A stretch of 64,000 nt of DNA, taken from Hemicordylus capensis (lineage: Eukaryota > Chordata > Lepidosauria > Squamata > Cordylidae). Within the stretch, counting starts at the first letter, position 1. Each line of letters opens with the position of its first letter. This document shows, piece by piece, positions 1 through 23,065 of this stretch. The stretch covers positions 5,222,001-5,286,000 of the forward strand of contig NC_069671.1 in assembly GCF_027244095.1 (NCBI RefSeq), written 5' to 3'. A program made the translations under genes and the position numbers. The notes beneath the pieces are model-generated. The model was not told the origin of the DNA and ran no database searches. It saw nothing but the letters and a program-made list of their open reading frames with translations.

Positions 1-151
1 ATTTAAAAGTTAGATTCTTTCCGAATTTTGAATTACTCTAAAATGTTTACTCCATTGTTTCAGTTTGGTTGGCTACATCATGTTAATATGTACAGTTCCT
101 TTTCATGCTCTTTACTATTCAGAGTACCTTCATCTTAACTCTCTATATAAC

Positions 152-255
152 ATGAGGGGAGGAGAGCTGGTCTTGTGGTAGTGAGCATGAATTGTCCCCT
201 TTGCTAAGTGGGGTCCACCCTGGTTTGCATTTGGATGGTCTGCATTTCCACACTA
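152..255 (+). mobile_element. 5S-derived SINE, head fragment
   Basis: GAGAGCTGGTCTTGTGGTAG followed by the 5S-like promoter region (GCTAAGTGGGGTC, TTTGGATGG). It is truncated 50 bases before a CDC45 exon. Confidence 0.8.
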
Positions 256-305
256 TGGACGCCTGAGAAATATAAATTTAACTTGATATCTTTAACTCTG
301 TATAG

Positions 306-12855
<12,550 letters not shown>

Positions 12856-13004
12856 TGGTAAGGTGATGCTGAACAGTCCCCCCCCAAAAAACAACAACAA
12901 CAACAACAAAAAACTTAAATCACAAACATGTTAAAGTAATCAGCAGTGTGTGATGGGAGCGGCTGTTCATGTTGATTAAAAACATTTTCGTCTTCTTTTT
13001 GTAG

Positions 13005-13180
13005 GGTCTTCCTGCCTTCCGCATATGGGTTTTATCCTGTGTAAATATTGTCCGTTATCTTGTGTCTGCCATTATTTTGTATAAACTTTTATGTAAACCT
13101 GTTTTAAACGCACAGGAGCTCCGATGTACTCAAAGCACGTTTGTGCTTTAAATTTTTAATAAAAGGACGTTTTAATGATC
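13005..13180 (+). other. CDC45: Probable CDC45 non-coding terminal exon
   Basis: The stop at 12855 is followed at once by TG and a strong donor GTAAGG (12858). A pyrimidine-rich acceptor CTTCTTTTTGTAG ends at 13004. A short terminal exon would then run to the AATAAA at 13158-13163. The splice is inferred from site strength; an unspliced 3' UTR is possible. Confidence 0.6.
13158..13163 (+). terminator. CDC45: CDC45 polyadenylation signal AATAAA
   Basis: Canonical AATAAA about 300 bases after the stop, followed by a GT-rich stretch (TGTGTTAGTCTGT) near 13180. It is the first canonical signal after the stop codon. Confidence 0.8.
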
Positions 13181-13239
13181 TGTGTTAGTCTGTATAAGAT
13201 CTATGTAGCAAGATAACACGGTTGTTCACACGGCCGCTT

Positions 13240-13640
13240 CGGAAGGGACGATGGGGTCATTCCTACCTTCCACCACACGGTCTCCAGTTCCCTGCAAGCC
13301 GTGTGGCAATCTGGAGGCTGGGCGGGGGGGGGGGGAGAGAAGCCCTACCTCCAGGAATCCCATGAGGTACCATGTGAGCGGCATGGTGAATTATGGAAAT
13401 CCCTGAGGCTGGGTCCTTCCTTCCCCTGTCCTCTATGGTTGTAATGGCTGCCAGCAGCCCGTGCACCCATATGACCGGATAGCAGAGTAGGACGGTAGAC
13501 ACCCTCCTACCTCAGTTTCAGCCCTGGTACAAAACCCAGGTTACCCGGTTTAGGAGTGCTGGGATTGGGTGTGATCCCCGCGGTTCTCATGACCAGCTCA
13601 ACCCAGGTAGGGCTGGTCATGAGAATGACCTCCATATCAG
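13240..13640. other. Intergenic block with short inverted repeats
   Basis: GGTTCTCATGACCAGCTC (13582 on) is repeated inverted by GGGCTGGTCATGAGAAT. ATGACCTCCAT at the right recurs at 32,383, suggesting an old transposon family. No gene is seen. Confidence 0.45.
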
Positions 13641-13947
13641 TCATCTCCTAGCCCCATGTTTTCAACTTTTAATTGGATTTTTATAGCAAGCTTCGATAAA
13701 CAGCATATAAACAAATAGTTCTTGTAAGAATTAATCTGCCTTCTTTCCTTTCACTATTAGTCCCTACAACTGGACTAAATTGGGTTCAAACTGGTTAGGC
13801 AGTCCACAAGTTAGACCACTTGCGCCATCTTGGATCAGGGTGGATGACATCACAAACTATGCCAATGGGGCATCTATATGTGTCACTACAATTGTACAAA
13901 CATGGGTTAGGTGGTTCACAAGTTAGTCCACCTGCGCCTCAAATGTT

Positions 13948-14258
13948 CACATAGGAACATAGGAAGCTGCCATATACTGAGTCAGACCTTTCGTCTATCT
14001 AGCTCAGTATTGTCTTCACAGACTGGCAGCGGCTTCTCCAAGGTTGCAGGCAGGAGTCTCTCTCTCAGCCCTATCTTGGAGATGCTGCCAGGGAGGGAAC
14101 TTGGAACCTTCTGCTCTTCCCAGAGTGGCTCCATCCCTGAGGGGAATCTCTTCCAGTGCTCACACTTCTAGTCTCCCATTCATATGCAACCAGGGCAGAC
14201 CCTGCTTAGCTAAGGGGACAAGACATGCTTGCTACCACAAGACCAGCTCTCCTCTCCA
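13948..14258 (-). mobile_element. 5S-derived SINE, full length
   Basis: ACATAGGAAGCTGCCATATA to GACCAGCTCTCCTCTCC. It sits within a diverged direct duplication (13.77-14.34 kb). Confidence 0.9.
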
Positions 14259-14381
14259 TGCGTCCGCTGTCTTAAATTGGGTTGGGTGGCATCACAAACT
14301 ATGCCACTGAGGTGTCCCTATCACTGGACCCGATTTGGTTCATATTGATCCAGGCACTGTGAAGCTGATAGCCAGGGACAC

Positions 14382-14802
14382 TAGAGGTGTGCACAAAACC
14401 TGATGGTTCAGTTCGATTCCGAACTGGATCGGGCCGGTTCAGTTTTGCCCAGTCACAACCCGGACACATCAGGGCCCAGTGTGCTTGTGTGGTGGCTTCC
14501 AAAATGGCTGCCATGAGAAGGAAAGGCCTGGAAAGAGCTAAAGAATGCCTGAACCGGGCGATTTAATCCCATGAGGTAGGCTGGAGGGGGGACCTCCAGA
14601 CCCCCTCCCATGGCCTCGGAGAAGCTCCCCGGAGGGCTACGTGTACTAAAAAAAAAAAAAAAAGCTTAATTGACTCCTGAACCACCCAAACGGCCAGGGG
14701 GTTCTGTTCCGTCTGGCGTTGGACTGAACAGGGGGTGGTTCGATTCGACACCAAGTTGTCGACCTGAAATGGTTCAATGTTGAACCTGTTTGCACATCCC
14801 TA
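14382..14802. mobile_element. hAT-like element, TAGGGATGTGCAC family, 421 bp
   Basis: Ends TAGAGGTGTGCACAAAACC and GTTTGCACATCCCTA. Flanks AGGGACAC and GGGGACAC match at 7 of 8. The interior carries inverted GGTTCAGTTCGATTC-like words. Confidence 0.85.
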
Positions 14803-14943
14803 GGGGACACTCACATGGATGGACACACATACAGAATGCCGGGTGATCTCATTAAACCTACTGGAAAATAGGCTAAAAAAGATAGTATATAAAGAAAAGA
14901 ATTGTTTTTATACAACAAAAGGGAAAAGGTATAGGACTAAGAA

Positions 14944-15184
14944 GCAGCCACAGAATGGCACAGTGGGGAAATGTCTTGCAAGGTTGCCGGTTTGAATCCC
15001 CACTGGTATGTTTCCCAGACTAACCTCTATCGGGCAGCAGCGATCTAGGAAGATGCTGGAAGGCGTCATCTCATACTGCGCAGGAGGAGGCAATGGTCAA
15101 CCCCTCCTGTATTCTACCAAAGACAACCACAGGGCTCTCTGGGCGCCAGGAATCAACACCGACTCAAGGGCACAACTTTACCTA
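14944..15184 (+). mobile_element. tRNA-derived SINE D
   Basis: AATGGCACAGTGGGGAAATG and GGTTTGAATCCCC, ending CAAGGGCACAACTTTACC. Confidence 0.85.
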
Positions 15185-15187
15185 TAA

Positions 15188-15728
15188 GACTAAGAAATGT
15201 GGACAACACACACCATTCCAGTGGAGTGTAAACCTTTTTGGATGTCCCTTGCTGCATGGTATTTCTTCATGCTGGTTCCAGGACAACTGAACCCCCCCAG
15301 TGGTAGCTGAGGAACTGATGAATGGCGGTGCTGTGTTTCAAACCTCACACTTTATTTCAATTGCCTCTAAAAAGAATTACCTTGATTTTGGCTGGCTTTA
15401 ACTCCTGTGTAGTAGCCACCGGCTGTGGGCGGTGTGCAAAAAGATTAATCTGTCCCACAAAGGGAAAGTTCAGTGTGTTTCTGTGGCTGCTTGTTCAACC
15501 TGGGCGTTTTGCCGGTGCTGGAATTTTAAAAATAGTGGAGGGACAAACAAATCGGCTTATGTCCTGTTATGTATGCATTCCATTTTGTTGTGTGTGACTG
15601 CAAATAGAAACTTTCTCAAAGGATTATATGGGAGCTGCAAAATATATACCCCCACCCACCCACCCCCGCACAATTCTGGTTTGCTGTAGCAACAGAAAAC
15701 AGAGCAACTACATTTTTCTGGTCTTGGG
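15188..15728. other. Intergenic, no recognised feature
   Basis: I see no gene, SINE or LINE here, apart from a short C-rich tandem run near 15,650. Confidence 0.5.
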
Positions 15729-15729
15729 G

Positions 15730-15979
15730 TGGCAAGCAGGGTCTACCCTGGTTTGCATTTGAATGGGAGACTACATTTGTGAGCATTGTAAGATATTCCT
15801 CTTAGGGGATTGGGCCCCTCTGGGAAGAACAAAAGATTCCAAGTTCCCTCCCTGGCAGCATCTCCAAGATAAGGCTGAGAGAGATTCCTGCCTGCAACCT
15901 GGGAGAAATCGCTGCCAGTCCTTGCTGAACAATACTGAGCTAGATTGACTTGGTAGAAGGCAGTTTCCCATGTTCCTAA
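15730..15979 (+). mobile_element. 5S-derived SINE, head-truncated
   Basis: Begins inside the 5S-like region (GCAAGCAGGGTCTACCCTGG) and ends GCAGTTTCCCATGTTCCTA. Confidence 0.85.
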
Positions 15980-16059
15980 AGCTGGTCCAGATGAGGCAGG
16001 GATTTTTGAAGTACGGGGAAAAAGCCTGAATGCATATAAATATTTATAGGCAAACAGTC

Positions 16060-16300
16060 CTCTGCGAACTGAGCAAAGAGGCACCTTTTTAAAAGTAGTG
16101 ATTCTCATATTTAGCAGGGGGAGAGCAACTGGCCCTATCCATCCCCAGCACAGCATCCCTCCAGTGGCTGTTGCTGGTGTCTATCTTATCTTACTTTTTT
16201 TCGATGGTGAGCCTGTTGGGGACAGGGAGCCATCTTTGTATCTATGTAAACTGCTTTGGAAACTTTGGTTGAAAAGTGGTATATAAATATTTGTCATATA
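16060..16300 (+). mobile_element. Repeat family C
   Basis: GCAAAGAGGCACCTTTTTAA through GGTGAGCCTGTTGGGGACAG to GTGGTATATAAATATTTGTC. Confidence 0.78.
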
Positions 16301-16338
16301 TTTAACTGTGGCCAGTTTTGAATGCAGTGAGGTTAAGC

Positions 16339-16431
16339 CAGGGCTTCTTAAACTTTGCCCTCCAGATGTGGATAGGGATGATGGGAGTTGTAGTCCAACA
16401 ACATCTGGAGGACCAAGTTTGAAAAACCCTG
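16339..16431. mobile_element. hAT-like MITE, arm-shortened
   Basis: CAGGGCTTCTTAAACTTTG and GTTTGAAAAACCCTG ends. Flanks GGTTAAGC and GGATAAGC match 7 of 8. Most of the left arm is lost. Confidence 0.88.
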
Positions 16432-16680
16432 GGATAAGCAGCTTGATGGTTATATTCCATGTATACTTCTTGTTAAGCAAAACATGGGAAAACCTGTCCC
16501 AGCAACTACTGATGGGAAAGCGAAATTATATGAATATGCCATGATGGCGAAACTCACTAGTTCAAAGGGAAGGAAGGATTATGACCACCGTGGCTATCTT
16601 CAAAATGGGAAATGCTTTGCTGACTTTTGACCAGATGAAGCACACTCATCAAATGCTGAGGCTCATTTCTTGAACAGCGG

Positions 16681-16812
16681 GGAGGAGAGCTGGTCTTGCG
16701 GCAGAGAGCATGAATTATCCTCTTTGCTAAGCAGGGTCTGCCTTGGTTTACATTTGGAGGGGTGACTATATGTGAGCACCGTCTGCTGTCAGATATTCCC
16801 CTTAGCAGAGAG
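16681..16812 (+). mobile_element. 5S-derived SINE, head only
   Basis: GGAGAGCTGGTCTTGCGGCA to ATATTCCCCTTAGCAGAG, then lost. Confidence 0.8.
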
Positions 16813-16814
16813 AT

Positions 16815-17578
16815 TCACCAGCAGGAGTATCTGTAACATTTGATAACCTTGGTTTTGATTATTAGTAAAAAAAAATCTCTAAGATTTATCTTTTTGAGTG
16901 AAATCAAAATTGCAAATTTTGAACATTTTTGAATAGGGCAATTGAGGACTAGTGAAGAGCGTTTGCTGGGTTCCGCCTTATCTCTGTAAACAAAGATAAA
17001 CCCCTGAATGTAGTATTTATTTATTCATGCCGCCTCTTTCAGAAGTCTAGCCATTTTAATCAGGTGCCAAGGGCCTTTTATAAACGGTTTCTGGTCCCTC
17101 CTATCTAATCTCTGCATGGTCTGTTGTGTGTGTTTTTATAAGATTGCCGTGTTTACGAATTGCTTTGAGAGAGGACACCGTCCTGCCAACTCAGATCTCA
17201 AGAGGCCCGCAAGGCAGACAGGCAGAGTCCCGGCATCAGAAGTGGAATTTTACTGCCTGTAAGACTGCAGAAGATTCAAACGGATGCTTAATTGGCCATT
17301 TGGATCTGACAGAACACATCCAGTCGCTCCTGCTGAACTCTGGATATGCTGATGTTTGGATGTCAGGCTGGCTCAGATGTAATGCTAGTCCCCAGCTCAC
17401 CACAAGAAACCACACTATTATCATGCCCTTAAAGACTAAAGAGGAGCTGGTGAGGAGATCTGAATGCTGAGGGGTCTGGAAACTGTTCTCTGAGGAATGG
17501 TTGGACAAATTGGGTGTGTTTAGTCTGGAGAAGAGATCGACGAAGCGGAGGTAGGAAAGCCATCTTCAAATATCTAAA
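16815..17578. other. Intergenic, no recognised feature
   Basis: Mostly unique DNA. A 114-codon frame from 17,126 has no family features I know and no gene context. Confidence 0.45.
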
Positions 17579-17579
17579 G

Positions 17580-17793
17580 GGCTCTCCCTTATACCGAGTC
17601 CAACCATTAGTCCTTCCAGCCCAGTATTGTCTGCACGGACTGGCAGCAGTACTGTCCAGGGTTTCAGGGAGGAGTCTCTTCAAGCCCTACCTGGAGATGC
17701 TTCCAGGGGTTGAACCGGGGATCTTCTGCGTTCAGGACAGATGCTCTGCAGCTCAGCTACAGCTCCATCGCCAAAGGTGGCATGCATGGGTCT
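17580..17793 (-). mobile_element. tRNA-derived SINE A (GTAGCTCAGTGG type)
   Basis: On the - strand: AGCTGAGCTGCAGAGCATCT-like head with B box GGTTCAACCCC, then the body and a tail shared with the 5S-derived SINE. Confidence 0.7.
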
Positions 17794-17842
17794 CCCATCC
17801 AGACACTGACCACACAAAGACCTGCTTAGCTTCAACACAAGA

Positions 17843-18068
17843 GAGCCAGTGTGGTGTAGGGGTTAGAGTGCTGGACTAGGACCGGGGAGACCCGAGTTCA
17901 AATCCCCATTCAGCCATGAGACTTGCTGGGTGACTCTGGGCCAGTCACTTCACTCTCAGCCTAACCTACTTCACAGGGTTGTTGTGAGGAGAAACTTAAG
18001 TATGTAGTACACTGCTCTGGGCTCCTTGGAGGAAGAGTGGGATATAAAATGTAAAATAATAATAATAT
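17843..18068 (+). mobile_element. Sauria-type SINE, full length
   Basis: GAGCCAGTGTGGTGTAGGGG, B box GAGTTCAAATCCCC, GGGTGACTCTGGGCCAGTCA, CACAGGGTTGTTGTGAGGAG, tail GGGATATAAAATGTAAAATA then (AAT)n. The class is known to be moved by Bov-B LINEs in squamates. Confidence 0.92.
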
Positions 18069-18083
18069 CATGTGCCCTTAGAC

Positions 18084-18216
18084 CAGGCCTGCTCAACTTT
18101 GGCCCTCCTGCAGATGTTGGCCTACAATTCCCATAGTTGGCCACAGTTGTCATCCAAAACCAGCTGGGGTGTTGTCCAAAAACAGCTGGAGGGGAGGGCA
18201 AATTTTCATAGGCCTG
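18084..18216. mobile_element. hAT-like MITE
   Basis: CAGGCCTGCTCAACTTTGGC at left, ending CATAGGCCTG. Flanks CCTTAGAC and CCTTCGAC match at 7 of 8. Confidence 0.85.
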
Positions 18217-18344
18217 CCTTCGACAATGCTCTGAAGGTATATACATTACCATGGGAAGGCTGAAAAGGACCAATGACAACTCATTTGTCATTGGGCATGT
18301 GAATCTGATATTTGTTCTGGTCAGCAGCGTAGGGAGGCTGGCAG

Positions 18345-18411
18345 TGGCCCGTGTGCTGAGCTCGATGGACCAACGGTCTGACTCGGTATATGGCAGCTTC
18401 CTATGTTAGGA
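18345..18411 (+). mobile_element. 5S/tRNA SINE tail fragment
   Basis: GATGGACCAACGGTCTGACT then GGCAGCTTCCTATGTT, ending where an inverted copy starts. Confidence 0.75.
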
Positions 18412-18706
18412 ACATAGGAAACTGCCATATACTGAGTCAGACCATTGGTCTATCTAGCTCAGTATTGTCTTCACAAACCGGCAGCGGCTTCTCCAAGGTT
18501 GCAGGCAGGAATCTCTCTGTCTTATCTTGGAGATGCTGCCAGGGAGGGAACTTGGAACCTTCTGCTCTTCCCAGAGCAGCTTCATCCCCTGAGGGGAATC
18601 TCTTGCAGTGCTCACACTTCTAGTCTCCCTTTCATATGCAACCAGGGTGGTCCCTGCTTAACTAAGGGGACAAGTCATGCTTGCTACCACAAGACCAGCT
18701 CTCCTA
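18409..18706 (-). mobile_element. 5S-derived SINE, full length
   Basis: AGGAACATAGGAAACTGCCA to ACAAGACCAGCTCTCCT. It faces the previous fragment tail to tail. Confidence 0.9.
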
Positions 18707-19079
18707 AATGGTTCTCACTGCTGACGGTTTCCTCTGTACCCAGATTTCCCAGACGGCTCTCGCTGGAGTAATGTTGAACGTACAGTGCAGTCTTGAAACT
18801 GCTGCCGTCGGAGAAGGCGACCTTTTGCCAGCAGGAAACATGAAGACGCATAAAGCAGGGCAAAGACAATGTGGATTTCGAGGGGAGGCTTTCCTGTGAT
18901 TGCGGGCTGAGCTCCAGGAGTATCACTTGCAAACATTTCATTCCCTAATTGCTGCGTATCCTTTGGCACAGTTGAAGAAGTGAGGCACGGATCAGGTGAA
19001 TGGCCCAGAAAAGTGTCTCCCTTCTTTTCTATGGTACAAAACCACACTATTTCTGGTTCCCATAGGAAAGTGAAATAGG

Positions 19080-19220
19080 AAAGTGATTCATTTTTAAAAA
19101 ATATTTTACCTTAATATTTTAATTGGTTTTTTTTAAATTGTCTTGTCAATTTTTTCTGTGAACTGCCTTGGGGATTGTTCTAATCAAAGGGGGTATATAA
19201 ATTTAACAATCAATAAAACC
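19080..19220 (+). mobile_element. LINE family E 3' tail
   Basis: GTGAACTGCCTTGGGGATTG then GGGGGTATATAAATTTAACA. Confidence 0.6.
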
Positions 19221-19405
19221 AGTTAAAGAATTGATTTCAACAGCACTCACTTTGTTAGAACACCTTACCCACCTTCCGAGAGCTTTCTGGCAGCGATTCA
19301 AAATGAATGACAGAGATTGCGATGAACGAAGACTGACAAATGTATTTATTCAGCGTATTTTTGTGGTAACCTAGCAGATCAGCCAGGATCATCTCCCCAG
19401 AAGTT

Positions 19406-19475
19406 CCTATGATGTAGGCCCAGTGGTAGAGTATCTGCTTTGCATGTTGAAAGTCCCAGGTTCGATTCCTGACAG
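19406..19475 (+). mobile_element. tRNA-like SINE head
   Basis: GGCCCAGTGGTAGAGTATCT and B box GGTTCGATTCC. The arms do not form a clean cloverleaf, so I call it the head of a type A SINE, not a tRNA gene. Confidence 0.6.
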
Positions 19476-19569
19476 CACCTTCCACCTGGATTGGTTTCCT
19501 CTGATCCAGATTAAAGATGCTGCTTGTTCTTCCCATTTAATCTGACCCAGCAGGATGCTTCTTAGGTGA

Positions 19570-19800
19570 TGCTTTTCCTGGCATGGAATACAAATACGAC
19601 AAATATTTATGTACTGCTTTTCAACAAAAGTTCCCAAAGCGGTTGACATAGATATAAATAAATAGAATAAAATGGCTCCCTGTCCCCAGAGGGCTCACAG
19701 TCTAAAAAAGAAATATGTTAGACCCCAGCAACATCCACTGGAGGGGTGCTGTGCTGGGGACGGATAGGGCCAGTTGCTCTCCCCCCGTTAAATCCAAGAG
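19570..19800 (-). mobile_element. Repeat family C
   Basis: ATTTATGTACTGCTTTTCAA, CCAGAGGGCTCACAGTCTAA, GGATAGGGCCAGTTGCTCTC. Confidence 0.78.
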
Positions 19801-20263
19801 CAATGATGCAAAAAGCATAAGCATTGCCAGCAGAATTCCTGAAAGTCTTGGAGCAACGGAAGGCCTATCCCCCCACCCGCTGACCCAACCTTCTCTGCCC
19901 ATTAAGAAAAGAGGGCTCCTTTCCGCTCCTTAATTCCATGGAATTTACGGTCATTTAATCGGCCGTTTACTTTATAGCATGCCAGGAAATGCTGTAACTG
20001 GCAGGAGTTAAATGCTGTAACTGCCACTGCATTGGAAGGAATTCACCAAGATGGGCAGTGTTTGTTGTGTTTTCATGGGGTTTTTTAAAAAATGCAACAG
20101 CCAAGGGTTGGAAACAGGAGCAACTGTAGCACTCACGTGGACCTGCTGCCTGCTCGGGAAATTGGGACCCACCATGGACCCCGCAGCAGAGAACGTGCTA
20201 AAAAGCTGCTGTTCTCATTCTGGCGTATTCACCAATAACTCAGAAGGCTGGGTAGGTGCAGTG

Positions 20264-20548
20264 CTGAGGAGAGCTGGTCTTCTGGTAGCAAGCAGGAATT
20301 GCCCCCTTTGCTAAGCAGGGTCTGCCCTGGTTTGAATTTGAATGGGTGACATATGTGAGCATTGAAAGATATTCCCCTTCGGGGATGTGGCTGGTCTGGT
20401 TCCAGGTTCCTTCTCTGGCGCCATCTCCAAGATAGGACTCAGAGAGACACCTGCCTGCAACCTTGGAGAAGCTGCCGCCAGTCTGTGTAGAGAATACTGA
20501 GTTCGTTGGACCAGTGGTCTGACTCAGTATACGGTAGCTTCCTATGTG
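20264..20548 (+). mobile_element. 5S-derived SINE
   Basis: GAGAGCTGGTCTTCTGGTAG to ACGGTAGCTTCCTATGTG, with an internal shortening near 20,390. Confidence 0.88.
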
Positions 20549-21925
20549 CTCGCCGGAGAATGTAATCAAACCGTTGTGTTGTGGGGTTATATTCAAAGTG
20601 AGGAGGGTAAGCAAAAGAAAGCAAAGACGTAAACAAGTCCAGCTAGAGCGTAAAGTCGACCATATCTTGGCAGCAGCTTCCAAAAGAAGAATAGCAGGAA
20701 ACACGGCAAAGAAGAAATCACTCTAATTGCCCGGTGGGTCTCGCTTGTTCGTTGGTGCATCTGTTTGGAGGGAGCAGCTGGGCTGAATTCTATTGTTGAA
20801 ATGAAAGACGGCTATTGTATCTGTCGTGGGCCAGTGTGGAGCAGAGCGTGGTAAAGGTTATCCTGGTGAATGCAACAGATATCCTACTTCTAATAAAAGA
20901 CAGACCACTTGGACAGGATCCCAACTTGAGAACGTGCATTGAAAGATCTGCAAACAAGGTTGTCACCCTGCTGGGTACACTGCCAGGCGGGATGTGAAAT
21001 GCCTTCTGGAGATGTTGCTTTGCTTTCTTCATACTTTTTCATGAGGACCTGAAACTTGGCGATTCTGTCTATGCCAGTGTTTTTCATGGGAAGACCTGTG
21101 GGCCAGTGGCAGCTCCCATCAACTCTGTGGCTCCTTGACTCATGATTGGGCCTGTGTGAAGCTTCGGCCCGAGCTGAATCCTCTGCACGGTCCTCCAGCA
21201 CCGGGCAGAGACTAACCACGCAGGGCTGTGCGGCCCTCTTGGGCCCCTGGCTCCATCTTGGAAGGTGTGCACAGAATGCTGGGAAGCGTAGCCCTTCTGG
21301 GTGCTTTCCCAAGGGAGCTCTTAAGAGAGGTCCCCATCCAGGGGCAGAACCCCCCTTCTGCGAATGGGTACAAAGAACCCGGGCCACCACCAACCAGGGG
21401 CCGCGAGGGCAGCCTCAGGCACGGGGGACGTTATTTAGCTGCCTTGAGATTGTCTTGATGAAAGGCGGGGTATAAATTTAACCATAAAATAACAACAAAG
21501 ACATCAATTTCAGTCCCAGATGGGGCCCCGTGGCCCCCTTTGGAGCCAAAATTGGCCCACGCTGTGTTGGCAGTGCAGCCGGAGTGACTCTCCCTGCCTT
21601 AAAGGCTGGGAGACCCGCTCCTGGTCTTGCTGCCAACACAGCGGGGCCGAGCAATCTCCCTCCCAAACAGGGCACCGCAGCCCCGTTTAGGAGAGAGATC
21701 GGCTCGTGCTGCATTGGCAGTGCAGCCAGAACAGCTCTCCGTGCCAAATGCATGGCCCCTCGGGGAGGGAGATTGCATCCCCTGTGTCTGACGTCAGATG
21801 TGGGGGTCGTGGTTAGCCAGGCCCCCGTGTCTGACGTGCGGGGCAGGGCCAGGGGGCCGCCAGCAGCCTCTCTACACTGCTGTCTCCGTCCCTCTTGAAG
21901 GGTCCTCCCAGCACTGAGAACAATG
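20549..21925. other. Intergenic; GC-rich part with internal repeats, no gene seen
   Basis: 20,549-20,990 is unique; a 60-codon Lys/Arg-rich frame from 20,544 has no known relatives. 21,080-21,900 is GC-rich, with GCTGTGTTGGCAGTGCAGCC repeated near 21,700 and inverted near 21,630. A LINE-like tail (GGCGGGGTATAAATTTAACC) lies at 21,465. Confidence 0.5.
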
Positions 21926-21929
21926 CAGT

Positions 21930-22210
21930 ATGGTGCAGAGGTCAGTCCAGGTAATTTAGGTAATTTTGGAGCCTGGACCTAAAGGCCTTTGGAGGCCCCC
22001 CTCTGCTAGAGGCCTCCTCCCACAAAGTAAGCATCACCCCCCCACACTGCACACACACACACACACACACACGCTATGACAAACACAGTATTTGTAACCC
22101 ATGGGTTCCTGAGGACACAAACAGCAACTGAACTCACAAGGATGTCAGAATATAACACAGGTTGATTGATGCAAATATGCACACGCAGAAACATTTCAAC
22201 ATGCACTTAA
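21930..22210. mobile_element. hAT-like element, CAGAGGTGCACC family, partial
   Basis: Shares GATTTTGGAGCCTGGACC-type left part, an internal (CA)n, and GTAACCCATGGGTTCCTGAG with the copy at 23,748-23,997. Confidence 0.6.
22049..22072. repeat. (CA)n microsatellite
   Basis: Lies inside a transposon and at the same internal position as the (CA)n at 23,845, so it derives from the element. Confidence 0.95.
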
Positions 22211-22227
22211 ACATATTCCCATTCCAC

Positions 22228-22228
<1 letters not shown>

Positions 22229-22260
<32 letters not shown>
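22229..22260. repeat. (TATC)n microsatellite
   Basis: Eight ATCT units joined to a reversed LINE tail. Confidence 0.95.
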
Positions 22261-22261
<1 letters not shown>

Positions 22262-22365
22262 ACATTTCTATACCGCCCAAACCTTCGTCTCTGAGCGGTT
22301 AACATCAAACAATTAAAACACATATAAAAAGTCAAAACAATTCAACCACAAAATTAAAACTGACA
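22255..22365 (-). mobile_element. LINE family E 3' tail
   Basis: TTCTATACCGCCCAAACCTT then GAGCGGTTAACATCAAACAA. The same end joined to (TATC)n occurs at 38.6 kb. Confidence 0.75.
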
Positions 22366-22371
22366 AATTTT

Positions 22372-22470
22372 TACCTCACAGGGTTGTTGTGAGGATAAAC
22401 ATAGCCATGGACACTGCTCTGGGCTTCTTGGCAGAAGAGCAGGATATCCATGTAATAAATAAATAAATAT
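22372..22470 (+). mobile_element. Sauria-type SINE, 3' half
   Basis: CTCACAGGGTTGTTGTGAGG, GGGCTTCTTGGCAGAAGAGC and an (AAAT)n tail. Confidence 0.75.
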
Positions 22471-22585
22471 TTACCCCAAAGGCAAAGGACTCTGAATTTA
22501 AGATGACACACATACACCCAGTTTCTAAAATCCAAGAACTTTGAAAAAACCTACTCTTGGATTCAGGTAAACTATGGTAACTTAA
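22470..22585. mobile_element. TIR transposon fragment, TACCATATTTACCTGAAT family
   Basis: AGGACTCTGAATTTAAGATG and GGATTCAGGTAAACTATGGT. Confidence 0.6.
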
Positions 22586-22870
22586 TTCTGATGAATGTAA
22601 GGATAATACAAACACAGTCTATAGAAGAGATTTGGGGAGCTTTGGAGGAAACAGCTGCACACGTCTTTAAGGCAGTGTGCATGTTCCCTTGTGTGGGGCT
22701 GGGTTCGAATTGCCAGCCCCCCAGAACTGGCCTGGAGCCTCCAGGAATTTGGTGTCTGTCATTCCGTCTCCAGGATGATCATTCCTGGAAATCTCCGTCT
22801 CCAGGAACAGCAATCCTGAAAATCTGCATGGCTCGATTTTGTGGAAAGGGTCAGAACAAAATATTGTGGC

Positions 22871-23065
22871 CAGAGGTGCACCTAGGTGATTTTGGAGCCT
22901 GGACCTAAAAGCCTTTGGAGCCCCCCTCCACTTGCAATTTAAGTTTCATCATGCTTCAACAGGCAACCACACTACCCAGGACAGATTAAAGAGGATTTGG
23001 GGTCCCCTAGGGGCTGTGGAGGCCCTGGACTTTGGCCCCAAAGTCCAGGGGTAAGAACGCCTCTG
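22871..23065. mobile_element. hAT-like element, CAGAGGTGCACC family
   Basis: CAGAGGTGCACCTAGGTGAT at left and GGGGTAAGAACGCCTCTG at right. GGCCCTGGACTTTGGC and GCCCCAAAGTCCAGGGG form an internal hairpin. Confidence 0.75.

Noticed and set aside
17126-17470. 114-codon frame as a gene
   Set aside because: No recognised motif, no start context, isolated among repeats.
19406-19475. tRNA gene
   Set aside because: A and B boxes are present but the stems do not pair well and similar heads begin SINEs elsewhere.
20544-20726. Lys/Arg-rich 60-codon frame as a small gene
   Set aside because: No splice context, promoter, family match or conservation evidence.
22229-22260. CRISPR-like spaced repeats
   Set aside because: Simple tetranucleotide runs without spacers, in a vertebrate genome.
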